DNA of 31,670 nucleotides from IMG/VR virus record IMGVR_UViG_3300042898_002794, positions 1-31,670 of that record. One strand, written 5' to 3'. The notes below the pieces were generated by a model that ran no database searches, was not told the origin of the DNA, and was given only the letters and a program-made list of their open reading frames with translations. The translations under genes and the position numbers were made by a program. Positions within the stretch are counted from its first letter, which is position 1; every line of letters begins with the position of its first letter. This document shows, piece after piece, positions 14,110 through 22,393 of this stretch. Source of the DNA: a virus.

Positions 14110-14876
14110 TTTCAATAGTAATGAGTTATTACAATCGTCTCAGTCAACTGAGATACACTCTCAAAACAATCAGTCAAAGCCAAGTTAAAGATTTAGAAAT
14201 TATCATTGCTGAAGACTTTTGTGACCCAGGTGAACGGCTGGATTCTATATCGTCAGAATTTCCACACTTGAATATCAAAGTGATACGCATGTCTGATGGT
14301 AGAATCAACAAGGATTACTGCAATCCGTGTGTGCCTTATAACACAGCACTTCGTGCCAGTCGTGGTGACATGGTCATTATACAAAACCCTGAATGTTGTC
14401 ACATGGGAGATGTGTTGCAGTATACTCTAGACAATTTAAACAATGAGAATTATTTGACTTTTCATTGCTATGCGGCAACCAAAGCAGAAACAAGAGTCAT
14501 GCAGTCTGGCGAACCACTGCCCATGTTCACAGATAAGAAATCTCGCTGGTATAATCATGTTACTGAGCGACCATATGCCTATCATTTTACCACAGCTATT
14601 ACTAGAGAAAATCTTGTCAAGCTAAACGGGTTTGATGAGCAATTTTCGCAAGGCCAGGACATGGATGATGTAGAATTGATCTATCGTGTGAAAGCACTGG
14701 GGCTGGAACTGAAATTTGTTGAAGCTCCTTGGGTGGTACATCAATATCATCGCAAGACCTATGACAATCCACACAACCCGCCAGTCACAGTAAACAACAG
14801 AGAACTTTGGGCCACAATCAAAGACAACCTGCAGGTCAGAGTCAGCAACAACGGTAACGATATATGTGGCATTTAA
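14106..14876 (+). CDS. family 2-type glycosyltransferase
   Basis: 256 residues from ATG 14106, preceded by GAGAAAG; an upstream in-frame ATG at 14043 would lie inside the previous gene. ISIVMSYYNRLSQLRYTL is the GT2 N-terminal strand. IIAEDFCD and RGDMVIIQNPECCH carry the two acidic/metal positions (the usual DxD is here NPE, as in N-terminal galactosyltransferase-type GT2 proteins). NGFDEQFSQGQDMDDVELIYR matches the conserved catalytic ED-type segment, written here in two pieces: NGFDEQFSQG and QDMDDVELIYR. The late WVVHQYH motif fits too. Overlaps the next gene by 13 bases. Confidence 0.8.
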   Translation: MISIVMSYYNRLSQLRYTLKTISQSQVKDLEIIIAEDFCDPGERLDSISSEFPHLNIKVIRMSDGRINKDYCNPCVPYNTALRASRGDMVIIQNPECCHMGDVLQYTLDNLNNENYLTFHCYAATKAETRVMQSGEPLPMFTDKKSRWYNHVTERPYAYHFTTAITRENLVKLNGFDEQFSQGQDMDDVELIYRVKALGLELKFVEAPWVVHQYHRKTYDNPHNPPVTVNNRELWATIKDNLQVRVSNNGNDICGI

Positions 14877-15733
14877 AAAACATACCAAAGATTGCACATT
14901 TCTATTGGGGTGGTAAAAAATTATCTTATCTTAGATTTCTATCAGTACAATCGTTTAGGCAACTCAATCCAGACTGGACCGTTCGTGTACACATGCCGAC
15001 CAAATTAAGTAGAGCAAAACCTGCATGGGATTCATTTCAACAAAAAGACATTGACCTAGCTTCTGATTATACTGCCCAACTCAAATCACTTGATGTGGGC
15101 ATTATGTACCATGACTTTGGTCGTTATAGATTTAAAAATCAAGCACACGAAGTTCACAAAAGCGATTTCCTTAGATGGCGCCTGTTGGGACAACACGGAG
15201 GACTGTGGTCAGACATTGACATTTTGTATACTCGACCAATGGATCAACTAGAAGAGAACTTGCCCAAGAATGCTGATATCGATGCGGTATTATGTCCATT
15301 GAATCCACCGGACAAGCACACTGTGGGATTTTTGTTATCGTCTGCAAATAATAAATTTTTTAAACACATTGCTGGACTGGCAAAGAAAGAGTACAATCCC
15401 AATGTATATCAATGCATGGGCAGTGACCTGATCAATCAGCGATTTAAAACATTTGAAAGTTTTGGTGAACAATTTCCAAATAACCAATTTATGTTTCTCA
15501 ATCGCAATTGTGTGTATTCTATCACCAGCAAGACCATTGAAATGTTTTATCAATCAGTAGATGCCAACATTAGTAAAAAAATCAACAACAAGTCTGTGAT
15601 AGGGTTTCATTGGTTTGCAGGACATCCTCGGTCACAGTTGTTTGAGAATGCATTGACCGCAGACACTGTGAATGAATATGACAATTTACTATCCACTGTG
15701 ATAAAGGAGTATCAACATGAAACATGTGATTAA
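14864..15733 (+). CDS. family 32-type glycosyltransferase (OCH1/capsular DXD)
   Basis: 289 residues. IPKIAHFYWGGKKLS is the signature first strand (IPKxIHxxW) of GT32. KSDFLRWRLLGQHGG followed by LWSDIDILY gives the DXD motif (D117, D119), again typical of the family (R-x-x-x-L-x-x-x-GG-x-Y-x-D-x-D). VIGFHWFAGHPRS near the end is the closing His/Trp segment. Known relatives transfer mannose or galactose in capsules and LPS. Cytoplasmic; overlaps neighbours by 13 and 17 bases, so it is part of one operon. Confidence 0.85.
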   Translation: MWHLKNIPKIAHFYWGGKKLSYLRFLSVQSFRQLNPDWTVRVHMPTKLSRAKPAWDSFQQKDIDLASDYTAQLKSLDVGIMYHDFGRYRFKNQAHEVHKSDFLRWRLLGQHGGLWSDIDILYTRPMDQLEENLPKNADIDAVLCPLNPPDKHTVGFLLSSANNKFFKHIAGLAKKEYNPNVYQCMGSDLINQRFKTFESFGEQFPNNQFMFLNRNCVYSITSKTIEMFYQSVDANISKKINNKSVIGFHWFAGHPRSQLFENALTADTVNEYDNLLSTVIKEYQHETCD

Positions 15734-16244
15734 AGGAAAGCGAGCATTCTCTAACGATTTGTTAGTGGGTTACTTGATGGGTGCTGTTCAACACGGCAGC
15801 ACTGTGCTTGATCTTGGATGCGGGCCAAAGATGTATTCAGACCCGATAAAACCTCAATGCAGTCGTGTGGTCACAGTGGATGGATGGGCATGGGTTGAGC
15901 CTGACATTGTGGCTAACCTTGAATCTACTCCACTGTCAGATGTCATTGCTGACAACTTTGACTATATTCTCATGCTGGATTTTATTGAACATATTGACAA
16001 GACCGCTGGATTGAGATTGATTGAAAACTGCAAAGCACAGGTAAACCAAAAGATATTTCTGTTGACACCATTGGAATCTATTTGGACTGACAATCACGAA
16101 AATGTCAACAATGCAGAATTATGGTGTCATGGCAATGAACTAGATGTACATAAAAGTTTATGGTCACCAGAAGATTTTTCTGGATGGACTAGAATACACC
16201 TGCGTGGGTTCGATGATTACTATGTGGGATTTTATGAAGCGTAA
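15717..16244 (+). CDS. class I SAM-dependent methyltransferase
   Basis: 175 residues. VLDLGCGPKM (30-39) is motif I for SAM; VVTVDGWAW gives the acidic end of strand 2, and YILMLDFIEHI is motif IV with the common FIEH. It could methylate a sugar or glycan intermediate, as small methyltransferases in O-antigen loci do. AAGGAGTATCAAC precedes the ATG inside the previous gene, a good ribosome site. Overlaps the 2-epimerase start by 11 bases. Confidence 0.8.
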   Translation: MKHVIKGKRAFSNDLLVGYLMGAVQHGSTVLDLGCGPKMYSDPIKPQCSRVVTVDGWAWVEPDIVANLESTPLSDVIADNFDYILMLDFIEHIDKTAGLRLIENCKAQVNQKIFLLTPLESIWTDNHENVNNAELWCHGNELDVHKSLWSPEDFSGWTRIHLRGFDDYYVGFYEA

Positions 16245-17298
16245 GATATTGACCATATTGGGCACACGCCCAGAAATTATTAGACTGGCCAGAATCATTC
16301 CCAAACTTGATCAAGCCAGCGATCATAGAATATTGCATACCGGACAAAACTACGATGCCACACTCAATAGAATATTCTTTGATCAACTGAGATTGCGCAA
16401 GCCAGACTGTGTGTTAGAAAGTCGCGGCACCATTGGTCAGCAGTTGGCAGCCATCATGATTGGTGTTGAACAATACATTGCAGAATTCCAACCTGATGCA
16501 GTGCTAGTGTTAGGTGACACAAATTCAGGACTGAGTGCTATTGTTTGTGAACGCATGGGTGTGCCTGTTTATCACATGGAAGCTGGCAATCGTTGCTATG
16601 ATTTGTTGGTACCTGAAGAAAAGAATCGAAAGCTGATAGACAGCATCAGCACCATTAACTTGCCATACACTCAATTCAGCAGAGAAAATCTCTTGCGTGA
16701 AGGTGCTGCCAACAACCGTGTTTTTGTCACAGGCAATCCTATCAAAGAAGTGTTGGACTACTACAGCAATGACATTGAGTCCAGCAACATTCTGGACCAA
16801 TTGAATTTGACTGCAGGGCACTACATCATTGCCACGGCACATAGAGCAGAAAATGTCGACGATCCCAACAGGTTAAATCAGATTATGGATGCATTTGAAA
16901 TCATCAGTCAACAGTATCCTATTGTGTTCAGTTGTCATCCAAAGACTCGTCAACGATTGGCCAACAGAAAATTGAGTGATCGCATCATTGTAACCGAGCC
17001 CATGGGATTTTTTGATTTTGTCAAACTGGAACAACACAGTCAATTGGCCATAAGTGATTCGGGCACAGTACAAGAAGAAATGTGCTTGTTCCAAAAACCC
17101 ACAATAACTATACGAGCAACTACAGAAAGACCTGAAACTGTCATGTGTGGATCCAATATCATTTCAGGATTAGAAACACAGAGAATAGTAGACTGCTATC
17201 AACAGGCACAGACATTGAGCAATTGGACCATTCCTGAAGAATACACTAGATCAAATGTCAGTGATGTAATTGTGAATATTATACTAGGAAAAATGTAA
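16234..17298 (+). CDS. UDP-N-acetylglucosamine 2-epimerase-type enzyme (WecB/FnlC-like)
   Basis: 354 residues from ATG 16234; longer in-frame starts would lie inside the methyltransferase. ILTILGTRPEIIRLARIIPK is the family N-terminus. HTGQNYD, VLVLGDTNSGLSA, HMEAGNRCYD plus VPEEKNRKLID, and SDSGTVQEEM are the conserved binding and catalytic stretches. The GNRC-x-D-x-x-VPEE version is the one I associate with FnlC/WbjD/CapG enzymes that epimerise C2 of UDP-L-amino sugars, rather than WecB. That fits the dehydratase and reductase downstream. ATG of the next gene follows the stop after one base or less. Confidence 0.85.
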   Translation: MKRKILTILGTRPEIIRLARIIPKLDQASDHRILHTGQNYDATLNRIFFDQLRLRKPDCVLESRGTIGQQLAAIMIGVEQYIAEFQPDAVLVLGDTNSGLSAIVCERMGVPVYHMEAGNRCYDLLVPEEKNRKLIDSISTINLPYTQFSRENLLREGAANNRVFVTGNPIKEVLDYYSNDIESSNILDQLNLTAGHYIIATAHRAENVDDPNRLNQIMDAFEIISQQYPIVFSCHPKTRQRLANRKLSDRIIVTEPMGFFDFVKLEQHSQLAISDSGTVQEEMCLFQKPTITIRATTERPETVMCGSNIISGLETQRIVDCYQQAQTLSNWTIPEEYTRSNVSDVIVNIILGKM

Positions 17299-18894
17299 AT
17301 GAATTATAATCGAGAATTTTGGAATGAGCAACATGACCAAGACAACGAAAGAACCTTATCTGGCTGTGGGTTTGATGCGACTGTAGATTTCTTAAATATA
17401 AAAGATTTAATTGTGCCCGGAATGCGTGTGTTAGAGATTGGGTGTGGACTTGGGTATGTAACCCAAGGGTTTGCAGAAATAGCCAAAATCAGTGTGCTAG
17501 ATATTAGCGATTCAGCACTGGATCGTGTTCGTCCTATATGTGAGTCAGTGTATCACATTGACAATGTTGAATCATTGCCTTCTGACTATTTTGATTTGAT
17601 CATTTGCCATAATGTTGTTCAGCATGTGCTAACTGCATCGTTAGTTAACGAACTTAAACATGCTATTCGCAGTTTAACACCTACAGGAACATTTGCTATC
17701 GAGTATGTCTGGGCCGATGGCACAGAAGACAACGGGTTAGACCCTGATCCAAAATGGGCCACAGCTGGTCATCTCTGTCGAAGTGACAAATTCATGATTA
17801 ATTTAATCAATGAACTAGGTGGCAAATGTACAATATCAAGAACCAATGCTGTTCCTAATCATAGAAAAATAAATGGCTTAACAGTTTTGCACATACAAAA
17901 AAGTCGTATGTTTGATAACAAGCGTGTGTTCATTTCAGGGGCCACAGGTTCTTGGGGGCAGACACTGGTTAAAATGCTGTTGGACAACTATGATCCCAAA
18001 GAAATCATTTGTTTCAGTCGTGGAGAATTACAACAGGTATTGATGCAAAGACGATTTCACGATCCTCGGTTGAAGTTTGTGGTCGGTGATGTGCGTGATT
18101 ACGAAGCTGTACGCTTTGCCATGAAAAATGTAGATGTAGTGTTTCATTTGGCTGCGCTCAAGCATGTGCCAGTGTGCGAAGATCATCCACAGGAAGCAAT
18201 CAAGACCAACATTACAGGGACTACCAACATTGTAAACGCTGCCATTGAAAATGGTGTGAGCAAAGTCATTGATGTGTCCACAGACAAAGCAGTTGAACCA
18301 CTCAACCTGTATGGCATGACCAAATCTGTAGGCGAGAAGTTGATCATACAAGGCAACGATTTAAGTGAGCATACCAAATTTGTGTGCATTCGTGGAGGCA
18401 ATGTCATGGGATCCAATGGATCAGTTATACCATACTTTGTGGAACAAATCAAAGCAGGTGGACCAGTCACCATAACTGATTTGGAAATGACTAGATTCTT
18501 TCTTACACTGGAAGAAGCTATTCAGCTGTTGTTCAAGGCAGCGGAACACAGTATAGGCGGCGAAACATTTGTCATGAACATGCCAGCCTGTTACATCAAG
18601 GACATTGCACAGGTATTAATGGATCATTATGGGCAGGTTGACATCCGAGAAATCGGCAGCAAGCCTGGAGAGAAACTGGACGAAATGCTGATTTCAAAGC
18701 ACGAAGCACTGCTGAGTCGTTGTTATGACTCTAACTATTATGTTATACTGCCAACCAAGTCTACTCCTGAGCTAGACAAACAATATGGTTCATTGCCTCG
18801 TTTCGAGCCAGAAGAGTTTAGTTCTCGCACATACCTAATGAACCGAGATCAAATCAAAGACATGTTGGTCAAAGGTGGGTTCATATGCACATAA
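17299..18894 (+). CDS. fusion: SAM methyltransferase + UDP-sugar 4,6-dehydratase (FnlA/PseB/CapD-like)
   Basis: 531 residues in one open frame. Residues 1-200 are a class I methyltransferase: VLEIGCGLGYVTQGF (44-58), VLDIS (66-70), DLIICHNVVQHV (99-110). Residues 204-531 are an extended SDR: FISGATGSWG (NAD-binding GxxGxxG), FSRGEL, VGDVRDY, HLAALKHVPVCE, STDKA, YGMTK (Tyr-x3-Lys) and RPGEKL-like SKPGEKLDE. These match UDP-GlcNAc inverting dehydratases/epimerases such as FnlA, WbjB, CapE and PseB. A Met at 17908 begins the SDR part but has no clear ribosome site, so the fusion is probably translated whole. The last ten bases overlap the reductase gene. Confidence 0.85.
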   Translation: MNYNREFWNEQHDQDNERTLSGCGFDATVDFLNIKDLIVPGMRVLEIGCGLGYVTQGFAEIAKISVLDISDSALDRVRPICESVYHIDNVESLPSDYFDLIICHNVVQHVLTASLVNELKHAIRSLTPTGTFAIEYVWADGTEDNGLDPDPKWATAGHLCRSDKFMINLINELGGKCTISRTNAVPNHRKINGLTVLHIQKSRMFDNKRVFISGATGSWGQTLVKMLLDNYDPKEIICFSRGELQQVLMQRRFHDPRLKFVVGDVRDYEAVRFAMKNVDVVFHLAALKHVPVCEDHPQEAIKTNITGTTNIVNAAIENGVSKVIDVSTDKAVEPLNLYGMTKSVGEKLIIQGNDLSEHTKFVCIRGGNVMGSNGSVIPYFVEQIKAGGPVTITDLEMTRFFLTLEEAIQLLFKAAEHSIGGETFVMNMPACYIKDIAQVLMDHYGQVDIREIGSKPGEKLDEMLISKHEALLSRCYDSNYYVILPTKSTPELDKQYGSLPRFEPEEFSSRTYLMNRDQIKDMLVKGGFICT

Positions 18895-19697
18895 CAGTAC
18901 TGGGTTCCGGAGGCATGGCCGGACACATGATTACACAATATCTCAGACAGCAAGGGCATGTTGTGAGAGCAGTGGGCAGGTCTGAACTTGATATTGAAAA
19001 TCAAAGTCAAGTTATTGAATTCTTCAATGGCTTGCAAACAGACTTTGTGGTCAACTGCATTGGCCTGCTGGTCAAAGACTGTTTAGATAGACCTGATCGC
19101 GCGGCCTTGATCAATGCGTGGTTCCCTCACTATGTGGAACATAGATTAAAAGATACCGACACAAGGTTGATACATCTAAGTACTGATTGTGTTTTCAATG
19201 GCAATAGAGGCAGTTACATCGAGTTAGACGCACACACAGAAACCAATGCATACGGTCGTAGCAAGAGTTTTGGCGAAGTCAACAACGCCAAAGATGTCAC
19301 TTTTAGAATGAGCATAATTGGGCCTGAAATAAAAAACGGAACTGGACTGTTGCATTGGACTGTGTCCAACTCTGAATCGCAATTGCCCGGCTGGACCAAT
19401 GCCTGGTGGAATGGAATCACCACTTTGCAATTGGCCAAGTGTATCAACGCTTATGTTGGTAATCCAGTGATCTCTGGAGTGTACCATGTGGTAAACAATG
19501 CCAACCGGATCAACAAGTACGAGTTGTTGTGCAAAATCAATGAAGTCTATAAACTAAACAAAACGATTGTGCCTACTCAAGGTCCCAAGAACATAGACAA
19601 AGTGTTGATAGACACAAGACGACAGTTTGATTTTGCAATCCCTGACTATGATCAACAGCTAAAAGAGCTGGCAGATTTTGTCACAATCCACAATTAA
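18885..19697 (+). CDS. RmlD-type SDR reductase (WbvR/WbjC/FnlB-like)
   Basis: 270 residues. ITVLGSGGMAGHMITQYL is the NAD(P)-binding start (GSGGMAG is the GxxGxxG form). FVVNCIGLL, LSTDCVFNG and AYGRSKSFGEV (Tyr-x3-Lys) follow as in dTDP-4-dehydrorhamnose reductase. GTGLLHWTVSNSES and WTNAWWNGITTLQLAK resemble the subgroup that reduces UDP-4-keto-L-amino sugars, working after the dehydratase and before the 2-epimerase encoded just upstream. Last gene of the plus-strand operon. Its stop shares the bases TTAA (19694-19697) with the stop of the convergent gene. Confidence 0.8.
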   Translation: MHITVLGSGGMAGHMITQYLRQQGHVVRAVGRSELDIENQSQVIEFFNGLQTDFVVNCIGLLVKDCLDRPDRAALINAWFPHYVEHRLKDTDTRLIHLSTDCVFNGNRGSYIELDAHTETNAYGRSKSFGEVNNAKDVTFRMSIIGPEIKNGTGLLHWTVSNSESQLPGWTNAWWNGITTLQLAKCINAYVGNPVISGVYHVVNNANRINKYELLCKINEVYKLNKTIVPTQGPKNIDKVLIDTRRQFDFAIPDYDQQLKELADFVTIHN

Positions 19698-20647
19698 ACT
19701 TTGACATAGTTGCGCATGTGAGCCCAGCAACGGCCAGACCGCACATCTTCAAAACTCCAATGACACTGAGCTAATTTTCTAATCCATACTTCTCTATTGT
19801 GTAACATAGGTTGCTCAATTAAACTAAAGTCAGTGTTGGCAACTTCTCCTGCTTGAGAGTATCCCGGATTGTCTGTGATAAACACAGGCACACCTTCTAT
19901 GGCTGCTACCGCACTGGGAGTAGAATTGTGACATACCAATGCCCAACAATTTTGCAGGTCTTCGAGAATGTGTCTTTGTTGCGGACTCACAGTGACTCCA
20001 AAATTTCTCAAAGTTTGTTCGTATTGCGGATAGGCTTTCCAGTCGCCAGGGTGCCAACGCATTATTATGGGACGATCTGAATACTGTCTTATTTTGCTAA
20101 TTGTTTGTTGGATCCATGTCATGAGATCAATACCGCGCATGCTCCAGCCCAACGGTCGTTGCAACGCAATTAAAATATGATTGCCGCCTTGGCGCCAAGG
20201 CTTGAGATCCAGGTTGTAGTCTCGACGAATGTTTGCCCAATTTTCTTCACCAGGTGTATCATTGCAATAGATGCCTGTGGCTGGAAACACACCATTGAAA
20301 CTGTATCGCAGGTACTTGTGTGGATTGGCTCGATCTTTGTAAATGAACACATTGCTATCAATACTGAGCCAATACTTGCCTAGTTTGTCTTGTGTTTTCA
20401 TAACCATTTTTCGAACCTTGTAATGCGGCAATGATGTCTTGGATGGGTTTGAGTTAAATGCATTACCAATGATGGCTCCAACATCACAAGGTTCATAATC
20501 ACTAGACTGGGTTGTTGTTGCGTTGTCTCCACAGCGAGCCGCGCCTTGTGCAAAAAATGTGAGTGCGTCAATTTTTTCTTGGCTGTTGATTCGTGCGGGC
20601 AAGCTACTGAGATAGCTTTTAATAACTAAGGGTTGGGCGTTCTGCAT
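19694..20647 (-). CDS. GT-B / capsule-synthesis-like glycosyltransferase (2)
   Basis: 317 residues. IIMRWHPGDW is the His-Pro loop, LVCHNSTPSAVAAIEGVPVF the NS-x-A-x-x-G-x-P nucleotide-binding segment, and AQCHWSFEDVRSGRCW the terminal helix. The same order occurs in the proteins at 12456 and 20619, so the three are paralogues of a capsule-synthesis-like GT-B family. It lacks a signal peptide. Its start overlaps the upstream paralogue by 29 bases, consistent with tandem duplication or long co-residence. Sugar and acceptor unknown. Confidence 0.65.
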   Translation of the reverse strand: MQNAQPLVIKSYLSSLPARINSQEKIDALTFFAQGAARCGDNATTTQSSDYEPCDVGAIIGNAFNSNPSKTSLPHYKVRKMVMKTQDKLGKYWLSIDSNVFIYKDRANPHKYLRYSFNGVFPATGIYCNDTPGEENWANIRRDYNLDLKPWRQGGNHILIALQRPLGWSMRGIDLMTWIQQTISKIRQYSDRPIIMRWHPGDWKAYPQYEQTLRNFGVTVSPQQRHILEDLQNCWALVCHNSTPSAVAAIEGVPVFITDNPGYSQAGEVANTDFSLIEQPMLHNREVWIRKLAQCHWSFEDVRSGRCWAHMRNYVKV

Positions 20648-21710
20648 TTTCTAGTACCATTCTCCAGGCTTGACCTGTGATTATTTCATCTAAACTAAAC
20701 TGGCTGTATGCAATGTTATGCAACCACTTTTGTATAATATCTTCATCAGGCATGTTGGGTTTTTCTATATTTTTTAAATCTTTATTTCCCACAGGATCAG
20801 CAGCCGTTGGAGCCAGCGCAAATGCTGGTATTCCATACTGTATGGCTTCAACTGCGGCAATGCTGTTGTATGTGACCAATGCATAGATATCATCATCTAG
20901 TGCATCATATATGGTGTCGTTGGTGCGTTCGCCGCGAGTGGCTTTTTCTCTAAACACAATTTCTCTATCTGTGTGTTTTCTCAAGGTCCTGACTACTTTC
21001 CTCAACCAGGCTTCGCGATTATGGCCGTAGTACTGAAAAGGTTTGTCTGATGAAAGAACCACTAGTACTTTGGATCCTGTTCTTTTCCATCCATTGTATT
21101 TCAGGTCAGGATTAAAGTCTACCAACTGATCCCAACGATCACTGGGCACATCCATTATGGTGTTGTGTTGCATGGCGTTTTTGACAATTCTATGGTAAAT
21201 TTTTCTACCAGTCTTGTTGTTTTCACAACGGTAATTGCCTAGATACCCAGTTTCGATAAAATAGTAATCCTCGCCTGCGGCCTTGACCTGATCAACAATC
21301 TTGCCACTGGCAATACCTCGACACAATACAGGTCCAGTGATACTTGCATGTTCGTCTCTGAATCTTGATTTATCCATGAATTTACTTTCAGGATAAGCAG
21401 CCATGATCATTGCAGGATAGTCGCTGTACTTTATACCACGATCAAACTTTTCAATTTTTTGTATCAACCCAGTAACAAAGCGATTGTGCAACAACGAATC
21501 ACTATTTCTCTTTAGATCATATCTTTGTTCTTTGGTCAAAGAGTAAGCAGAAACTTCGTATGTGCTTTCAACTTCTTTCAACATCTTGATGTCGTGGTAT
21601 AGTTGCATAGTATCAGCCACACTGTGTTTGAGCGCAGATTCGATGGTTGTATGTTGTTGTTTGTATTCTTCTGCTGGCCAACGATCAACCAATGCTGTGG
21701 GCAAAATCAC
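20619..21710 (-). CDS. GT-B / capsule-synthesis-like glycosyltransferase (3)
   Basis: 363 residues from a GTG at 21710, which overlaps the upstream stop as GTGA; an in-frame ATG at 21761 would force a 55-base overlap. The N-terminal 120 residues are helical with little family signal. The C-terminal half has VLVVLSSDKPFQYYG, IVFREKATRGER, ALVTYNSIAAVEAIQYGIPA (the NS-x-A-x-x-A-x-x-x-G-x-P segment) and AYSQFSLDEIITGQAW, parallel to the protein at 19694. The His-Pro loop of the other copies is not kept (FREKA instead), so function may differ. Confidence 0.6.
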   Translation of the reverse strand: MILPTALVDRWPAEEYKQQHTTIESALKHSVADTMQLYHDIKMLKEVESTYEVSAYSLTKEQRYDLKRNSDSLLHNRFVTGLIQKIEKFDRGIKYSDYPAMIMAAYPESKFMDKSRFRDEHASITGPVLCRGIASGKIVDQVKAAGEDYYFIETGYLGNYRCENNKTGRKIYHRIVKNAMQHNTIMDVPSDRWDQLVDFNPDLKYNGWKRTGSKVLVVLSSDKPFQYYGHNREAWLRKVVRTLRKHTDREIVFREKATRGERTNDTIYDALDDDIYALVTYNSIAAVEAIQYGIPAFALAPTAADPVGNKDLKNIEKPNMPDEDIIQKWLHNIAYSQFSLDEIITGQAWRMVLENAERPTLSY

Positions 21711-22393
21711 ATGTGGCCTCTCTGCAGGCAATAGTCTGCTAACATTCGCTCTCGATGCCATTCTTCACCTTGTGGCGTAGTAGCGAATTCGTGGAAACAA
21801 GGTGTGCCAAGTGTGTAGTGCAGTAACTTGGCATCAGGGTTTGGCCCGTATTCATCAGGCAACCAATTCCATTCAGGCGGCAATTCGCCTATGCGTTCAT
21901 CGTCTATCCACGAGAAGCGGTGGAGCTCACTGCCTGTGGATTTTTGTATGAAGTCTGGGGTAAGTTTCCGGTTAGGAAAGCTATTACAATTCCACAGAAT
22001 AACACTAGACCAATTTTTTCGAGGATAGTTTTCATTTTTTGATCCAAGGTATTTTTCTGTCATTTTGGTTTGATAATCGTGTTTGACCACTTGTACATCC
22101 ATGTAAGAATTTTTCAACTCCCATAGTTTGACAATGTCGTCTCTCACAACCATGTCGCCGTCAATGAATATTGCCCAACCAGTGTAATCCGTCAGGTGTG
22201 GCACCAGAAATCTTGAATAGATAAATTGATTGCTACCGTCAGTATGTGTTTCGTTATAGTCGTCAAACAGGTTAAGTGCCAGTGGTATAATAGCAACAGG
22301 CTTAGACGCATGTCTAATAATTGAATTGGCGCAGGTGTGATAAGCTATGGCTTCTCTAGGATCATAGCCGATAAAAATTGGAATTGGTTTCAT
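21707..22393 (-). CDS. GT8-like glycosyltransferase
   Basis: 228 residues. IPIFIGYDPREAIAYHTCAN is the family's first strand and donor loop; AIFIDGDMVV holds D78-x-D80 for metal. WSSVILWNCN and LLHYTLGTPCFHEF (His and Gly near the C-terminus) complete the site. The same family occurs in many marine phage and bacterial surface-glycan loci. GAGGA precedes the ATG within the upstream gene, and overlaps of 4 bases occur on both sides, so it is co-translated with the cytidylyltransferase-cupin and GT-B genes. Confidence 0.8.
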   Translation of the reverse strand: MKPIPIFIGYDPREAIAYHTCANSIIRHASKPVAIIPLALNLFDDYNETHTDGSNQFIYSRFLVPHLTDYTGWAIFIDGDMVVRDDIVKLWELKNSYMDVQVVKHDYQTKMTEKYLGSKNENYPRKNWSSVILWNCNSFPNRKLTPDFIQKSTGSELHRFSWIDDERIGELPPEWNWLPDEYGPNPDAKLLHYTLGTPCFHEFATTPQGEEWHRERMLADYCLQRGHM

